Origin: Planctomycetia bacterium
GTDB lineage: Bacteria > Planctomycetota > Planctomycetia > Gemmatales > Gemmataceae
Direction: 5' to 3'
Assembly: GCA_005772955.1 (NCBI GenBank)
Contig: SXID01000244.1
Coordinates: forward strand, 1-64,000
DNA length: 64,000 nt
Below are positions 49,097-58,995 of the stretch, in pieces. The notes beneath the pieces were generated by a model that saw nothing but the letters and a program-made list of their open reading frames with translations, had not been told where the DNA came from and did no database searches. Each line of letters opens with the position of its first letter. Within the stretch, counting starts at the first letter, position 1. The position numbers were made by a program, and so were the translations under genes.

Positions 49097-52000
49097 ATGC
49101 TTCGCTTCATGCTCCTCGTGCCGCTCGCACTTGCGTTCGGCACCGGTCCTGCTGTTGCCGCGCCCGACGAGGCGCGGCTGCTCAGATTCCCCGCGATCCA
49201 CGGCGACCAGATCGTCTTCACCTACGCCGGCGATCTATACACGGTAACCGCGAGCGGCGGCACGGCGAGACGGCTCACGTCGCACCCCGGCTTCGAACTG
49301 TTCCCGCGCTTCTCGCCGGACGGCACCCAGATCGCCTTCACCGGGCAGTACGACGGCAACACCGAAGTATTCGTGGTGCCGGCCGCCGGCGGCGAGCCGA
49401 AGCGCCTCACGTACACCGCCACGCTCGGACGCGACGAAGTGTCCGACCGCATGGGGCCGAACAACATCGTGATGGGCTGGACACCCGACAGCAAGAACGT
49501 GCTGTTCCGCTCGCGGATGCGGTCGTTCAACGACTTCATCGGGCAGCTTTACACGGTGCCGGTCGAAGGCGGACTTGCGGAACCGCTGCCGCTACCGCGT
49601 GGCGGGTTCGCGAGCTTCTCGGCCGATGGCAAGCAACTCGTCTACAACCGCATCTTCCGCGAGTTCCGCACCTGGAAGCGCTATCGCGGCGGCATGTGCG
49701 ATGACGTGTGGCTCTACGACTTCGCGACCAAGAAGACCGAGCAACTCACCGACGACCCAGGCCAGGACATCATCCCGATGTTCGCGGGCGGGAAGATCTA
49801 CTTCCTCTCGGATCGCGGCAAGGAACAGCGATTCAACCTGTACTCCGTCGATCCCGCGACGAAGCAGGTGACGCGCCACACCGAGTTCACCGAGTTCGAC
49901 ATCAAGTTCCCGTCCGCGAGCGAAACCGCGATCGTGTTCGAGAACGGCGGCTACATCCACCGGTTCGACGTGAAGACCGGCAAGGCCGAGAAGGTGAACG
50001 TGAAGATTCTGGAGGATCGGCTCGGCGCACGTGGCGTGCTCACCGACGTGAGCAAGAACGTGACCGCGTTCGAGATTTCGCACGATGGCAAACGCGCACT
50101 GTTCGGCGCTCGCGGCGACGTGTTCACCGTGCCGAGCGGCGAGGGCGTCACTCGCAACCTCACACATTCGCCCGGTGCGCACGAGCGGAACCCGAAGTGG
50201 TCACCGGACGGCAAGAGCGTGGCGTTCATCTCCGACGTCACCGGCGAGGACGAGATTCACGTCGGACCGGCCGACGGCAGTTCGCCCGCGAAAGCGATCA
50301 CCACACACGCGGACACCTACAAGTACGAACTATTGTGGTCACCCGACTCGAAGAAGCTTCTCTGGAGCGACAAGAAACTGCGCCTGCAATTCGTGGACGT
50401 GGAGTCGAAGAAGGTCACGCTGGTGAACCAGGCGAAAGCCTGGGAGATTCGCGATTACGTCTGGTCACCGGACTCGCGGCTGGTCGCGTTCGGGCGGCAA
50501 GAAGTGGACGCGATGCCGAAGGTTCACCTGTACTCGCTCGAAGCGGGCAAGGCCACCGAAGTCACCGACGGCTGGTACTCGTCCGGGTCGCCCGCGTTCA
50601 GCAGCGACGGGAAGTATCTGTTCTTCGTGTCCGCACGCGATTTTAACCCGACGTTCAGCCAGACGGAATGGAATCACTCATACCGCGACATGTCGCGCAT
50701 CTACTTCGTGACGCTCGCGAAGGCGACGCAGAACCCGCTGCGCCCGAAGCTCGACGACGAACCCGAAGCGAAGAAGGACGAGAAGAAAGACGGCCCGCTG
50801 TACGCGAAGGTCGATCTGGAAGGACTCGCGGGTCGCATCGTCGCGCTGCCCGGACCCGCGGCGAACTATCGCGGGCTCACGTCAGCGGGCAACTCGCTGT
50901 ATTACTTCCGCGCCAGCAGCAGTAGCCCGTCGCAACTCTACGTCTTCGACTTTGGCTCGAAGAAAGAGACCGCGCTAGGCAACGTCGGTGGGTACGAAAT
51001 CTCCGCCGACGGTAAGAAGATGCTGGTTCAGCAGAGCGGTAAGTACGCGATCATCGACCTACCGAAAGCACCGGTCACGATCGGCGATGCACTCAACCTG
51101 TCCGGGCTAGAAGTAACGCTCGACAAGCGCGCCGAGTGGAAGCAGATGTTCCACGAGTGCTGGCGGCAGATGCGCGACTTCTTCTACGACCCCGGCTTGC
51201 ACGGTGTTGACTGGGTGAGCGTCCGCAAGAAGTACGAGCCGTTGGTGGAACACGTTTCGCATCGCGCCGACCTCACGTACATCATCGGCGAGATGATTAG
51301 CGAGTTGAACGTCGGGCACGCCTACGTCGGCGGCGGCGAACTGCCCGAGGTGCGGAAGGTGTCGCAAGGGTTGCTCGGCGCGGAGTTCAAGCGCGACGAG
51401 AAGACGGGGTTCTTCCAGGTGGTGCGCATTCTTCCGGGCGAGAACTGGAACGCGAAGCGCCGCTCACCGCTCACGGAGGTCGGCGTGAGTGTGAGCGTCA
51501 ATGAATGGATCGTCGCGATCAACGGTCAACCCACGAGTGCGGTGAAGAACATCAACGAACTGCTCGTGAACACCGCCGGCAAACTGGTGGTGCTATCGGT
51601 GGGTGCGAAGCCGACCCCTGAAGGCGCGCGACGCGTGGTCGTCACGCCCACTGCCGACGAAGCGGACCTGTACTACTACGCGTGGGTGCAGTCGAACATC
51701 AAGAAAGTGTCCGACGCGAGCGGCGGCAAACTCGGCTACATCCACGTGCCGGACATGCTCAGCACCGGGTTGAACGAGTTCGCGAAGCACTACTATCCGC
51801 AGTTGAAGAAGCAGGCGCTGGTGATCGACGTTCGCGGGAACGGTGGCGGCAACGTGTCGCCGATGCTAATCGAACGTCTGCGGCGCGAGGCCGCGATGGT
51901 GGGCATCGCGCGCAACGCGGAGCCGACCATCGACCCGTCGGGCACGTTCGTGGGGCCGATGGCGTGTTTACTCAACGAGTTCTCCGCGTCCGACGGCGAT

Positions 52001-52327
52001 ATCTTTTCGTACCGGTTCCGGCATTACAAACTGGGTCAACTCATCGGCAAGCGGAGTTGGGGCGGCGTGGTGGGTATTCGCGGCACGCTTCCGCTGCTCG
52101 ACGGTGGCACGCTGAACCGACCGGAGTTCTCGCGCTACGACCTCGGCGGCAAGGAGTGGATCATGGAGAACGTCGGCGTGTCGCCCGACATCGTGGTGGA
52201 CAACGACCCGGCAAAGGAGTACGCGGGCGACGACCAGCAGCTAAACAAGGCCATCGAGGTGCTGCTCGCGGACCTGAAGAAGAACCCGCCGAAGGTGGTG
52301 ACCCCACCACCGTACCCGAAGCGATAA
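49097..52327 (+). CDS. Tricorn-like protease (beta-propeller, PDZ, S41 catalytic domain), exported
   Basis: WD/TolB-like repeats (RLTSHPGFELFPRFSPDGTQIAFTG), LGYIHVPDM, LNEFSASDGDIFSYRFRH, KRSWGGVVGI. Confidence 0.9.
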   Translation: MLRFMLLVPLALAFGTGPAVAAPDEARLLRFPAIHGDQIVFTYAGDLYTVTASGGTARRLTSHPGFELFPRFSPDGTQIAFTGQYDGNTEVFVVPAAGGEPKRLTYTATLGRDEVSDRMGPNNIVMGWTPDSKNVLFRSRMRSFNDFIGQLYTVPVEGGLAEPLPLPRGGFASFSADGKQLVYNRIFREFRTWKRYRGGMCDDVWLYDFATKKTEQLTDDPGQDIIPMFAGGKIYFLSDRGKEQRFNLYSVDPATKQVTRHTEFTEFDIKFPSASETAIVFENGGYIHRFDVKTGKAEKVNVKILEDRLGARGVLTDVSKNVTAFEISHDGKRALFGARGDVFTVPSGEGVTRNLTHSPGAHERNPKWSPDGKSVAFISDVTGEDEIHVGPADGSSPAKAITTHADTYKYELLWSPDSKKLLWSDKKLRLQFVDVESKKVTLVNQAKAWEIRDYVWSPDSRLVAFGRQEVDAMPKVHLYSLEAGKATEVTDGWYSSGSPAFSSDGKYLFFVSARDFNPTFSQTEWNHSYRDMSRIYFVTLAKATQNPLRPKLDDEPEAKKDEKKDGPLYAKVDLEGLAGRIVALPGPAANYRGLTSAGNSLYYFRASSSSPSQLYVFDFGSKKETALGNVGGYEISADGKKMLVQQSGKYAIIDLPKAPVTIGDALNLSGLEVTLDKRAEWKQMFHECWRQMRDFFYDPGLHGVDWVSVRKKYEPLVEHVSHRADLTYIIGEMISELNVGHAYVGGGELPEVRKVSQGLLGAEFKRDEKTGFFQVVRILPGENWNAKRRSPLTEVGVSVSVNEWIVAINGQPTSAVKNINELLVNTAGKLVVLSVGAKPTPEGARRVVVTPTADEADLYYYAWVQSNIKKVSDASGGKLGYIHVPDMLSTGLNEFAKHYYPQLKKQALVIDVRGNGGGNVSPMLIERLRREAAMVGIARNAEPTIDPSGTFVGPMACLLNEFSASDGDIFSYRFRHYKLGQLIGKRSWGGVVGIRGTLPLLDGGTLNRPEFSRYDLGGKEWIMENVGVSPDIVVDNDPAKEYAGDDQQLNKAIEVLLADLKKNPPKVVTPPPYPKR

Positions 52328-52361
52328 GGCGATCGGCAGCAAATTATTTCCCTCTCGCGGC

Positions 52362-52477
52362 GATGTCTTCATGGTAGTCCTCACGCTCCGCGTGAGGTCT
52401 TCGCGTTGCAGGTGGTTCCGCGTGAGTACCTCGTCACGCCACATCACGCGGAGCGTGATGACTACGGTGAAGACATC
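52362..52477. repeat. REPIN-like inverted repeat with 34-nt arms, third partial copy to 52490
   Basis: GATGTCTTCATGGTAGTCCTCACGCTCCGCGTGA vs reverse complement of 52444-52477: 31/34 matches; further copy ACATCACGCTCCGCGAGG. Confidence 0.8.
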
Positions 52478-52544
52478 ACGCTCCGCGAGGCGAGATTTCA
52501 TCCGACCACACGCCTAACGTTGCTCCCGAAGTAGTTCGTTTGGA

Positions 52545-53534
52545 TCACCAGCGAAACGCGGACCGGACCTCGGGGTTCACCACCTTCTCGGTCGGCCACT
52601 CGCCGCGCCGCAGCGATGCAATCGCTTCCGCCGCCGAGCGCGCCATGTCTTCGAGCGAGCGCACATCCACACCCGCCGCGTGCGGCGTCAGCACCACGTT
52701 CGGCAGTCCCCGTAGCGGATTGTCGGCCGGTGTCGGCTCCACCTCGAACACGTCCAGCGCCGCCCCGGCCAGTCGCCCGTCACGGAGCGCCGGGAGGAGA
52801 TCGGCTTCGCACACCAACCCACCGCGAGACGTGTTCACCAACACCGCGCCCGGCTTCATTTGTGCCAGCGTCGCGCGGTTGATGACGTGCCGCGTCTCCG
52901 CCGTGAGCGGTAAGTGGAGCGAGAGAAAATCGGATTCGGCGAGCAACCGGTCGAACGGGACGAGTACGACCCCGTGAGCGGCGCAGAACGCGGTATCCGG
53001 GACCGGATCGAACGCCAGCACCCGCATCTCGAACGCGGCGGCACGGAGCGCAACGGCCTTTCCGATTCGCCCCAACCCGGCCAGCCCAAGCGTGCGCCCG
53101 CGCAGCGGAACACTCATCAACCGGTTCCACCCACCCCCCGCGAGGGTCGCGTGGCGAGCGGGGATATGGCGGGTCAACCCAAGCATCAGCGCGAACGCGT
53201 GTTCAGCGACCGACCCCTGGTTGGTGCCCGGCGCAATGGTGACTGCGGCACCGGCGGCTGTGGCAGCGGGCAAATCGACCGCGTCGTACCCGACACCGCA
53301 CCTGGCGATGACGCGCAACTGCGGGTTCGCGGCCAGCACTCGCGGCGTGTACGGCTCGGACCCGGCGACGACCGATTCGATGCCGTGGAGGGCGACGAGC
53401 AGTTCGTCTTCGGTCGGTATGTTCGCCTCGGCCGGCGGCAGCACGACGACATCGAGACCGGCCCCTTCAAGGACGTTGCGGAATTTGTCCGCGAACTTGG
53501 CCACTTCTCGCGGAGAGATCAACACCTTGGGCAT
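52545..53534 (-). CDS. D-isomer 2-hydroxyacid dehydrogenase (phosphoglycerate dehydrogenase-like)
   Basis: GRTLGLAGLGRIGKAVA, HLPLTAETRHVINRATLAQMKPGAVLVNTSRGGLVCEADL, NVVLTPHAAG. Confidence 0.92.
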   Translation of the reverse strand: MPKVLISPREVAKFADKFRNVLEGAGLDVVVLPPAEANIPTEDELLVALHGIESVVAGSEPYTPRVLAANPQLRVIARCGVGYDAVDLPAATAAGAAVTIAPGTNQGSVAEHAFALMLGLTRHIPARHATLAGGGWNRLMSVPLRGRTLGLAGLGRIGKAVALRAAAFEMRVLAFDPVPDTAFCAAHGVVLVPFDRLLAESDFLSLHLPLTAETRHVINRATLAQMKPGAVLVNTSRGGLVCEADLLPALRDGRLAGAALDVFEVEPTPADNPLRGLPNVVLTPHAAGVDVRSLEDMARSAAEAIASLRRGEWPTEKVVNPEVRSAFRW

Positions 53535-54065
53535 CTAACAGTTCCCGATGAGGTTGGGGCGACGGATCGCGCCCCTCGTCGCATTGTTCTAGCAGAAGTC
53601 GGGAGTTGATGCAGGCCGACGAGTAGGACGCGGCCCGATTCGCCTTGTTCGCCCAGCCGATCAGTGGGAAACAACAGATCGAGAACGAAGAGCCGTTGTC
53701 GGCAGCTCAATCTCAGCCGGAACCGCACCCGAGGTCCACGGGACGCGATCCACTATTCCATTGCGGGGGGCCGGCGGACGGCGTATACTCCACCCACTAT
53801 CTGAAAAACGTGCTGCGGAGTGACGTCCCAATCCGGGCCACCTCCCGGCACGATTTGGTTTTTGGCAGAGATCTGATCGGCGTCGCTGCCCTCGCGGTTT
53901 TGAGGAGCGAGCGGACCGGCGGGTTCGGGTCGGTTTATCACGACCCGAAAACCCAGATCCTACTCACTCCACACCTCCGGCCCAGAGCGGGTCGCACGGC
54001 TTTCTGTTGAAAACGCATTCGCGTTTCGGAACACCATTCTCTCCGTGTTCGACAGGAGACGTGTC

Positions 54066-54449
54066 ATGTCTACCCTTGCGCCTGCGGCCGAACCGGCCCT
54101 CCGCTCCGCGCTGGAAAGCATCCAGGGAGTTTGGGTCTCGGTGGCCGGTCCGCGGGAGGCCCGGTTTCTCATCGTCGGGCACCGGTTCACCTGTGAGTTC
54201 GTCGGCAGCGACATCTACATGGGCACGTTCGATCTGGCCCCCGGACAGATGGACATGCGAATCGAAGCCGGACCAGCGGAACATGTCGGGCGCTGGTCGC
54301 GCTGCATCTACCAACTTGAGGGCGGCGTTCTGCGGTGGTGCCCCGGTCGCCCCGGTGCGGACCGCCGGCCGACCACGTTCCCTGACGTGGACGACCCCCG
54401 ATACTTGTCACTTGTATTTAGGCGCGCCGTGCGCCCAACCCGTCGCTAA
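54066..54449 (+). CDS. TIGR03067-like planctomycete domain protein
   Basis: LESIQGVWVSV..YMGTFDLAPGQMDMRIEAGPAEHVGRWSRCIYQLEGGVLRWCPGRPGADRRPTTF. Confidence 0.6.
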   Translation: MSTLAPAAEPALRSALESIQGVWVSVAGPREARFLIVGHRFTCEFVGSDIYMGTFDLAPGQMDMRIEAGPAEHVGRWSRCIYQLEGGVLRWCPGRPGADRRPTTFPDVDDPRYLSLVFRRAVRPTRR

Positions 54450-54524
54450 CCGAGTTTTGCCCGCGACGACGCGGGCGAACAACGCGATCCTTTCCCACAT
54501 TTCCGTCCCCAGAAAGGGCCCTCC

Positions 54525-56519
54525 ATGACCGTCGCTGCAGTCGAACGTCCCGCCCGAACCGCGGAGCCGCAGAAAGAATCCGCGGAGACCACCTACCAGT
54601 ACCCCGGCATCCCCACCACCTGCGACGGCGCCGAAGCCGTCGTTCACGTCGAAGTGAAAATCAGTCAGGCCGCCGGCGCCTACCCAATTACCAGTTCCAC
54701 GACGATGGGCGGCGGGTTCAACGCCTCCGTGATGAACGGGCAGAAGAACCTCTGGGGCGACACCCTGATGTTTTTCGAGCCAGAGAGCGAACACTCCGCC
54801 GCCGCCGTGTGTGAAGGCTTCGCGGTCGCTGGCGGGCGCGTCACCAACTTCACCAGCGGGCAAGGCCTCGTTTTGATGAAGGAAGTGCTCTACACGATCA
54901 GCGGGAAGCGCCTCCCGGTCGTGATGAACATCGGCGCCCGCGCGCTCACGAGCCAGGGGTTGAACGTTCACGCTGGTCACGACGACGTGATGAGCGTTGC
55001 CGACGTGGGTTGGGGGATGACCTTCGCCCGCAACGCGCAGGAAGCCGGCGACTTCTGCCTCATCTGCCGCCGCGTCGCGGAGGCGTCCCAGACCCCGTTC
55101 TTCAGCGTTCAAGACGGCTTCCTCACCACGCACACGGTCGAGACAGTGCGGTTGATCGAGCCTGAGTTCATGAAGGAGTTTGTCGGCGACCCGAAGGTGA
55201 AACTCACGAACATGATGGACCCGGGCAACCCGCTGATGTCCGGCGTGGTACAGAACCAAGACTCATACATGAAGGGCAAGATCGCGCAGCGCTGGTACTA
55301 CGACCAGATCGGTGAGAAGTTGCAGGAGGCGTTCGACGAGTTCGGCCGCAAGACCGGGCGGCACTACGGGAACGTCGAGGCGTATCGGTGCGAGGATGCG
55401 GAGTACATCCTCGTCGGTATGGGTTGCTACATGGAGACAGCCAAGGCGACCGTCGATTACCTGCGCGAGAAAAAGAACATCAAGGCGGGTTGCTTGACCG
55501 TCTTCGTGTTCCGCCCGTTCCCGGCTCGGGCCATCGTGGACGCGCTAAAGGGGTGCGAAGCGTTCACCGTTTTCGAGCGAATGGACGACCCGCTGTCGAC
55601 CACCGGCAACCACCTCACGCGCGAAGTGAAGGCCGCGTTCTACGACGCGATCACCGGTCAGAACGGGCAAGAGAAGTTGATCGACGACGCCCCAAAGGTC
55701 TACCACTGCGCGGCTGGGTTGGGCAGCCGCGACGTGCGCCCCGGCGACATCATCGCCGCGTTCCACAACATGATGATCGGCGGACCGGACTTCTTCTGCG
55801 TCGGCATCGACCACAAGACCGCGCTCCCACGAAAGGACGACCCGGACCTGCGCCCCAAGGGTGGCTTCTCGATGCGCGGCCACTCCGTCGGCGGCTTCGG
55901 CTCGGTGACCACCAACAAGATCATCGCTACCATCGCCGGCAACGTCTTCGGTAAGGATGTGCAGGCCTACCCGAAGTACGGTTCCGAGAAGAAGGGGCTG
56001 CCGACAACGTACTACCTGACCATCGCGGAGACGCACATCTACATGCACTCCGAGTTGGAGAAGGTCGAACTGCTCTGCGTGAACGACCCGACCGCGATGC
56101 TCAGCCCACTCACACTCAAGGGACTGGTTGCCGGCGGTGCCGTGTTCATGCAGACGCCGTACGCCGACCCAGTGGACGTGTGGAAACGCATCCCGCACGA
56201 AAACCAGCACGCGATCCGCGAGAAGAAGATTCGCGTGTACTACTGCGACATGGTCCGCATCGCCCGCGAAGAAGCGGACGACCCCGACCTGCAAATGCGT
56301 ATGCAGGGGATCGTCCTCTTGGGCGCTTTCCTCAAACTCACGCCCTACGCGAAGGAAGCCGAGATGTCCGATGCGCAGGTGGACATCGGCGTCGAGAAAG
56401 CGCTCCGCAAGTACTTCGGCAAACGCGGTGACAAGGTGATCCAGGACAATCTGAAGTGCATCAAACGTGGCTCCGAAGAGATGAAAGAGATTCCCCAAGA
56501 TGTGATCTACGCCTCGTAA
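54525..56519 (+). CDS. Pyruvate:ferredoxin/flavodoxin oxidoreductase, N-terminal (alpha/gamma) polypeptide
   Basis: AAGAYPITSSTTMGGGFNASVMNGQKNLWGDTLMFFEPESEHSAAAVCEGFAVAGGRVTNFTSGQGL; NifJ-like order of domains. Confidence 0.88.
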   Translation: MTVAAVERPARTAEPQKESAETTYQYPGIPTTCDGAEAVVHVEVKISQAAGAYPITSSTTMGGGFNASVMNGQKNLWGDTLMFFEPESEHSAAAVCEGFAVAGGRVTNFTSGQGLVLMKEVLYTISGKRLPVVMNIGARALTSQGLNVHAGHDDVMSVADVGWGMTFARNAQEAGDFCLICRRVAEASQTPFFSVQDGFLTTHTVETVRLIEPEFMKEFVGDPKVKLTNMMDPGNPLMSGVVQNQDSYMKGKIAQRWYYDQIGEKLQEAFDEFGRKTGRHYGNVEAYRCEDAEYILVGMGCYMETAKATVDYLREKKNIKAGCLTVFVFRPFPARAIVDALKGCEAFTVFERMDDPLSTTGNHLTREVKAAFYDAITGQNGQEKLIDDAPKVYHCAAGLGSRDVRPGDIIAAFHNMMIGGPDFFCVGIDHKTALPRKDDPDLRPKGGFSMRGHSVGGFGSVTTNKIIATIAGNVFGKDVQAYPKYGSEKKGLPTTYYLTIAETHIYMHSELEKVELLCVNDPTAMLSPLTLKGLVAGGAVFMQTPYADPVDVWKRIPHENQHAIREKKIRVYYCDMVRIAREEADDPDLQMRMQGIVLLGAFLKLTPYAKEAEMSDAQVDIGVEKALRKYFGKRGDKVIQDNLKCIKRGSEEMKEIPQDVIYAS

Positions 56520-56526
56520 CTCACGT

Positions 56527-56546
56527 TTCGCCGCTCGCGGCGTTGC
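56527..56546. repeat. REP-like palindrome TTCGCCGCTCGCGGCGTTGC
   Basis: Close match to the arm of the palindrome at 58256-58276 (TTCGCCGCTTGCGGCGCTGC). Confidence 0.55.
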
Positions 56547-56577
56547 GATTCACAACATACATACAGGACCAACACAT

Positions 56578-58242
56578 ATGATTGCAACCGACCCACACGC
56601 CCCGTCCATGAACGAGGCGACCGACAAAGATCCCTTCAACAACAACTGTTATGGCACACTCGTCGACCGGCCCTACAAGCCGGTCACGGGGAAATCCAAC
56701 CTCAGCCTGCCAGTGCTCGACGTCGGCGACTTTAACGAGCGGATCATTCGCGGGTACGAGGAGGGCTACGGCGAGAAGGAACTGCCCGCCGACCTCACGC
56801 TCGCCCGGTCGCTCGTCCCGGCTGGCACTGCGTCACTACGCGACTTCAGCTACATCGCGCCCGAACTGCCCGAATACATCCCATCGAACTGTACTGGGTG
56901 CATGGACTGCGTCACCGAGTGCCCGGATACCGCGATCCTCGGCAAGGTGCTCGGTGAGGATGAATGGGAGCAGAAACTCGCGACTATCGCGGAAGCCGAC
57001 CGCGAGATGTTCAAGGCCCAATGGTCGAAGACGAAGAAGTACTACGACAGCGGAAAGAAAAAGCAGGGCGTCGGCGGGATGTTCAACATCATCATCGACC
57101 CTTCCAAGTGTAAAGGGTGCGCGGAGTGCGTGACGGTCTGCGACGACGACGCGCTGAAGATGGTCGCGAAGACCGACGAACTGATGACGAAAGCCCGCAA
57201 GAGCCATCGTCTGTTCAAGAACATGGGGCCGAGCAACGAGAAGTACATCAGCGGCAACCTGCTCATCGACATGATGCTCAAGGAGCAGACGCACATCTAC
57301 ACCGGCGGGGCCGGGTCGTGCGCCGGTTGCGGCGAAGGCACCGCGCTGCGGATGATGTGCGCCGCGACCGGTAGCAAGTACGGCGAGGATTGGGGCATCG
57401 TCGCGGCAACGGGGTGCAACACGGTGTACACCTCGACGTACCCGTACAACCCATACATGGTGCCCTGGACGAACTCGCTGTTCGAGAACGCCCCGACCTA
57501 CGCCATCGGCGTGCGGATGCGTTGGGATCAGATGGGGTGGAACAACAAGCCGCTGTGGGTCGTCGGCGGTGACGGTGCCATGTTCGACATCGGCTTCCAG
57601 GCGCTTTCGCGACTGTTCGCCAGCGGCATGAACATCAAGGTGTTCGTGCTGGACACGCAGGTGTACTCGAACACCGGCGGACAGGCTTCGACCGCGAGCT
57701 TCACGGGTCAGAACACGAAGATGTCGGTCCACGGCAACGCGTTCGGCGGGAAGCAGGAGCGGCGCAAAGAAATCGCGCAGATTGCGATGATGCACCCGCG
57801 GACCTACGTCGCGCAGACAACGTGCGCCCACATCAACCACTTCTACAAGTCGGTGCTCGGCGCGCTGGAGTTCGACGGTCCCGCGATCGTCGTCTGCTAC
57901 ACCACGTGTCAGCCGGAACACGGTGTGGCCGACAACATGGCTGGTGAGCAGGCGCGACTCGCGGTGGATACGCGTGCGTTCCCGCTGATCATCTACGATC
58001 CCCGCGCTGGAGACACGATCAAGAGCCGCATGTCGCTTATGGGTAACCCGAACATGAAGGGCGACTGGTTCATCCACCCGAAGACGGGCCAGGAGGTCAC
58101 CTTCGTGGACTTCGCACGCAGCGAGGGCCGGTTCGTGAAGCACTTCGACAAGGACGGCAACCCATCCGAGACGATGCTGATGGCCAAGCAGGATCGCCTG
58201 GAGAACTGGCACACTCTCCAAGACTTGGCAGGGTTGAGGTAA
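56578..58242 (+). CDS. Pyruvate:ferredoxin/flavodoxin oxidoreductase, C-terminal polypeptide (2x[4Fe-4S] + TPP domain)
   Basis: CTGCMDCVTECP, CKGCAECVTVC, GGAGSCAGCGEGTALRMM, VVGGDGAMFDIGFQALSR, NTGGQASTASFTGQNTKMS. Confidence 0.92.
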   Translation: MIATDPHAPSMNEATDKDPFNNNCYGTLVDRPYKPVTGKSNLSLPVLDVGDFNERIIRGYEEGYGEKELPADLTLARSLVPAGTASLRDFSYIAPELPEYIPSNCTGCMDCVTECPDTAILGKVLGEDEWEQKLATIAEADREMFKAQWSKTKKYYDSGKKKQGVGGMFNIIIDPSKCKGCAECVTVCDDDALKMVAKTDELMTKARKSHRLFKNMGPSNEKYISGNLLIDMMLKEQTHIYTGGAGSCAGCGEGTALRMMCAATGSKYGEDWGIVAATGCNTVYTSTYPYNPYMVPWTNSLFENAPTYAIGVRMRWDQMGWNNKPLWVVGGDGAMFDIGFQALSRLFASGMNIKVFVLDTQVYSNTGGQASTASFTGQNTKMSVHGNAFGGKQERRKEIAQIAMMHPRTYVAQTTCAHINHFYKSVLGALEFDGPAIVVCYTTCQPEHGVADNMAGEQARLAVDTRAFPLIIYDPRAGDTIKSRMSLMGNPNMKGDWFIHPKTGQEVTFVDFARSEGRFVKHFDKDGNPSETMLMAKQDRLENWHTLQDLAGLR

Positions 58243-58255
58243 GATGAATTGGTTT

Positions 58256-58304
58256 TTCGCCGCTTGCGGCGCTGCCAAAACTGGGCAGCGCCGCAAGCGG
58301 CGAA
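58256..58304. repeat. Perfect 21-bp REP-like palindrome upstream of the RAYT gene
   Basis: TTCGCCGCTTGCGGCGCTGCC-AAAACTG-GGCAGCGCCGCAAGCGGCGAA. Confidence 0.9.
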
Positions 58305-58321
58305 GAGATGAGGAGAACCCT

Positions 58322-58969
58322 GTGAATCACCCTCTGGTGATTGGTTACCACTTGGTCTGGACTGTGTATGGCACGTGGCTCCCCAATGACCCACGTGGTA
58401 GTGGGTCGCGCACTGTCGAGAGCGCGTCGCTCGCCGAGTTAGGTAACGTCCACCACGGCCGCAAGAAGATTCAGCCGCCGCGCTACGAGGTTCGAGAGTT
58501 TTACGAACGGGCCGTCGAATTACTCCGACACCCAGTGCTGACTTTCAACGATGAAGATCGCGCAACCATCGGCGAGGCCTTCGCCACAGTCATCGCGACT
58601 GAGCGATATACGTGCTATGCCTGCGCTGTGATGCCGGACCACGTCCACATCCTGATCCGCAAGCACAAACACACGGTCGAGGAGATAGCCGAGAACCTGC
58701 TGCACGCCAGCAAGACGCGGTTGATCCAGGCCAAGCGGCGCGAGCCGGGCCACCCAATATGGGTAGGCGGAACCCCTTGGGGCGATTTTCTCGATCACCC
58801 CGACGACGTGCGCCGCGTCATCGGCTACATCAAACGCAACCCAACCAAGATTGGCCTGCCAGAGCAGAAGTGGCCTTTTGTGTTGGCCTACAACAACTGG
58901 CCACTACACAAAGGGCACAGCCCAAATTCGCCCTACGCCAGGCGCCTGCGCGAACTGGGAAGATACTAA
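58322..58969 (+). CDS. REP-associated tyrosine (Y1/HUH) transposase, RAYT-like
   Basis: GTG start with GAGGAG upstream; YACAVMPDHVHILI (HUH), VIGYIKRNPTKIGL (catalytic Tyr context). Confidence 0.82.
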   Translation: MNHPLVIGYHLVWTVYGTWLPNDPRGSGSRTVESASLAELGNVHHGRKKIQPPRYEVREFYERAVELLRHPVLTFNDEDRATIGEAFATVIATERYTCYACAVMPDHVHILIRKHKHTVEEIAENLLHASKTRLIQAKRREPGHPIWVGGTPWGDFLDHPDDVRRVIGYIKRNPTKIGLPEQKWPFVLAYNNWPLHKGHSPNSPYARRLRELGRY

Positions 58970-58976
58970 ACGCTAC

Positions 58977-58988
58977 GCCGCAAGCGGC
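58977..58988. repeat. Half-REP GCCGCAAGCGGC downstream of the RAYT gene
   Basis: Core identical to the upstream palindrome arm. Confidence 0.6.
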
Positions 58989-58995
58989 AACTCCC

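Noticed and set aside
56836-58296. 486-aa minus-strand ORF
   Set aside because: Antisense of the PFOR C-terminal gene, whose cysteine and TPP motifs are unambiguous.
58244-58321. ATG-initiated extension of the RAYT ORF (MNWFFAACGAAKTGQRRKRRR..)
   Set aside because: It is simply the translated REP palindrome; GTG at 58322 has a good ribosome binding site.
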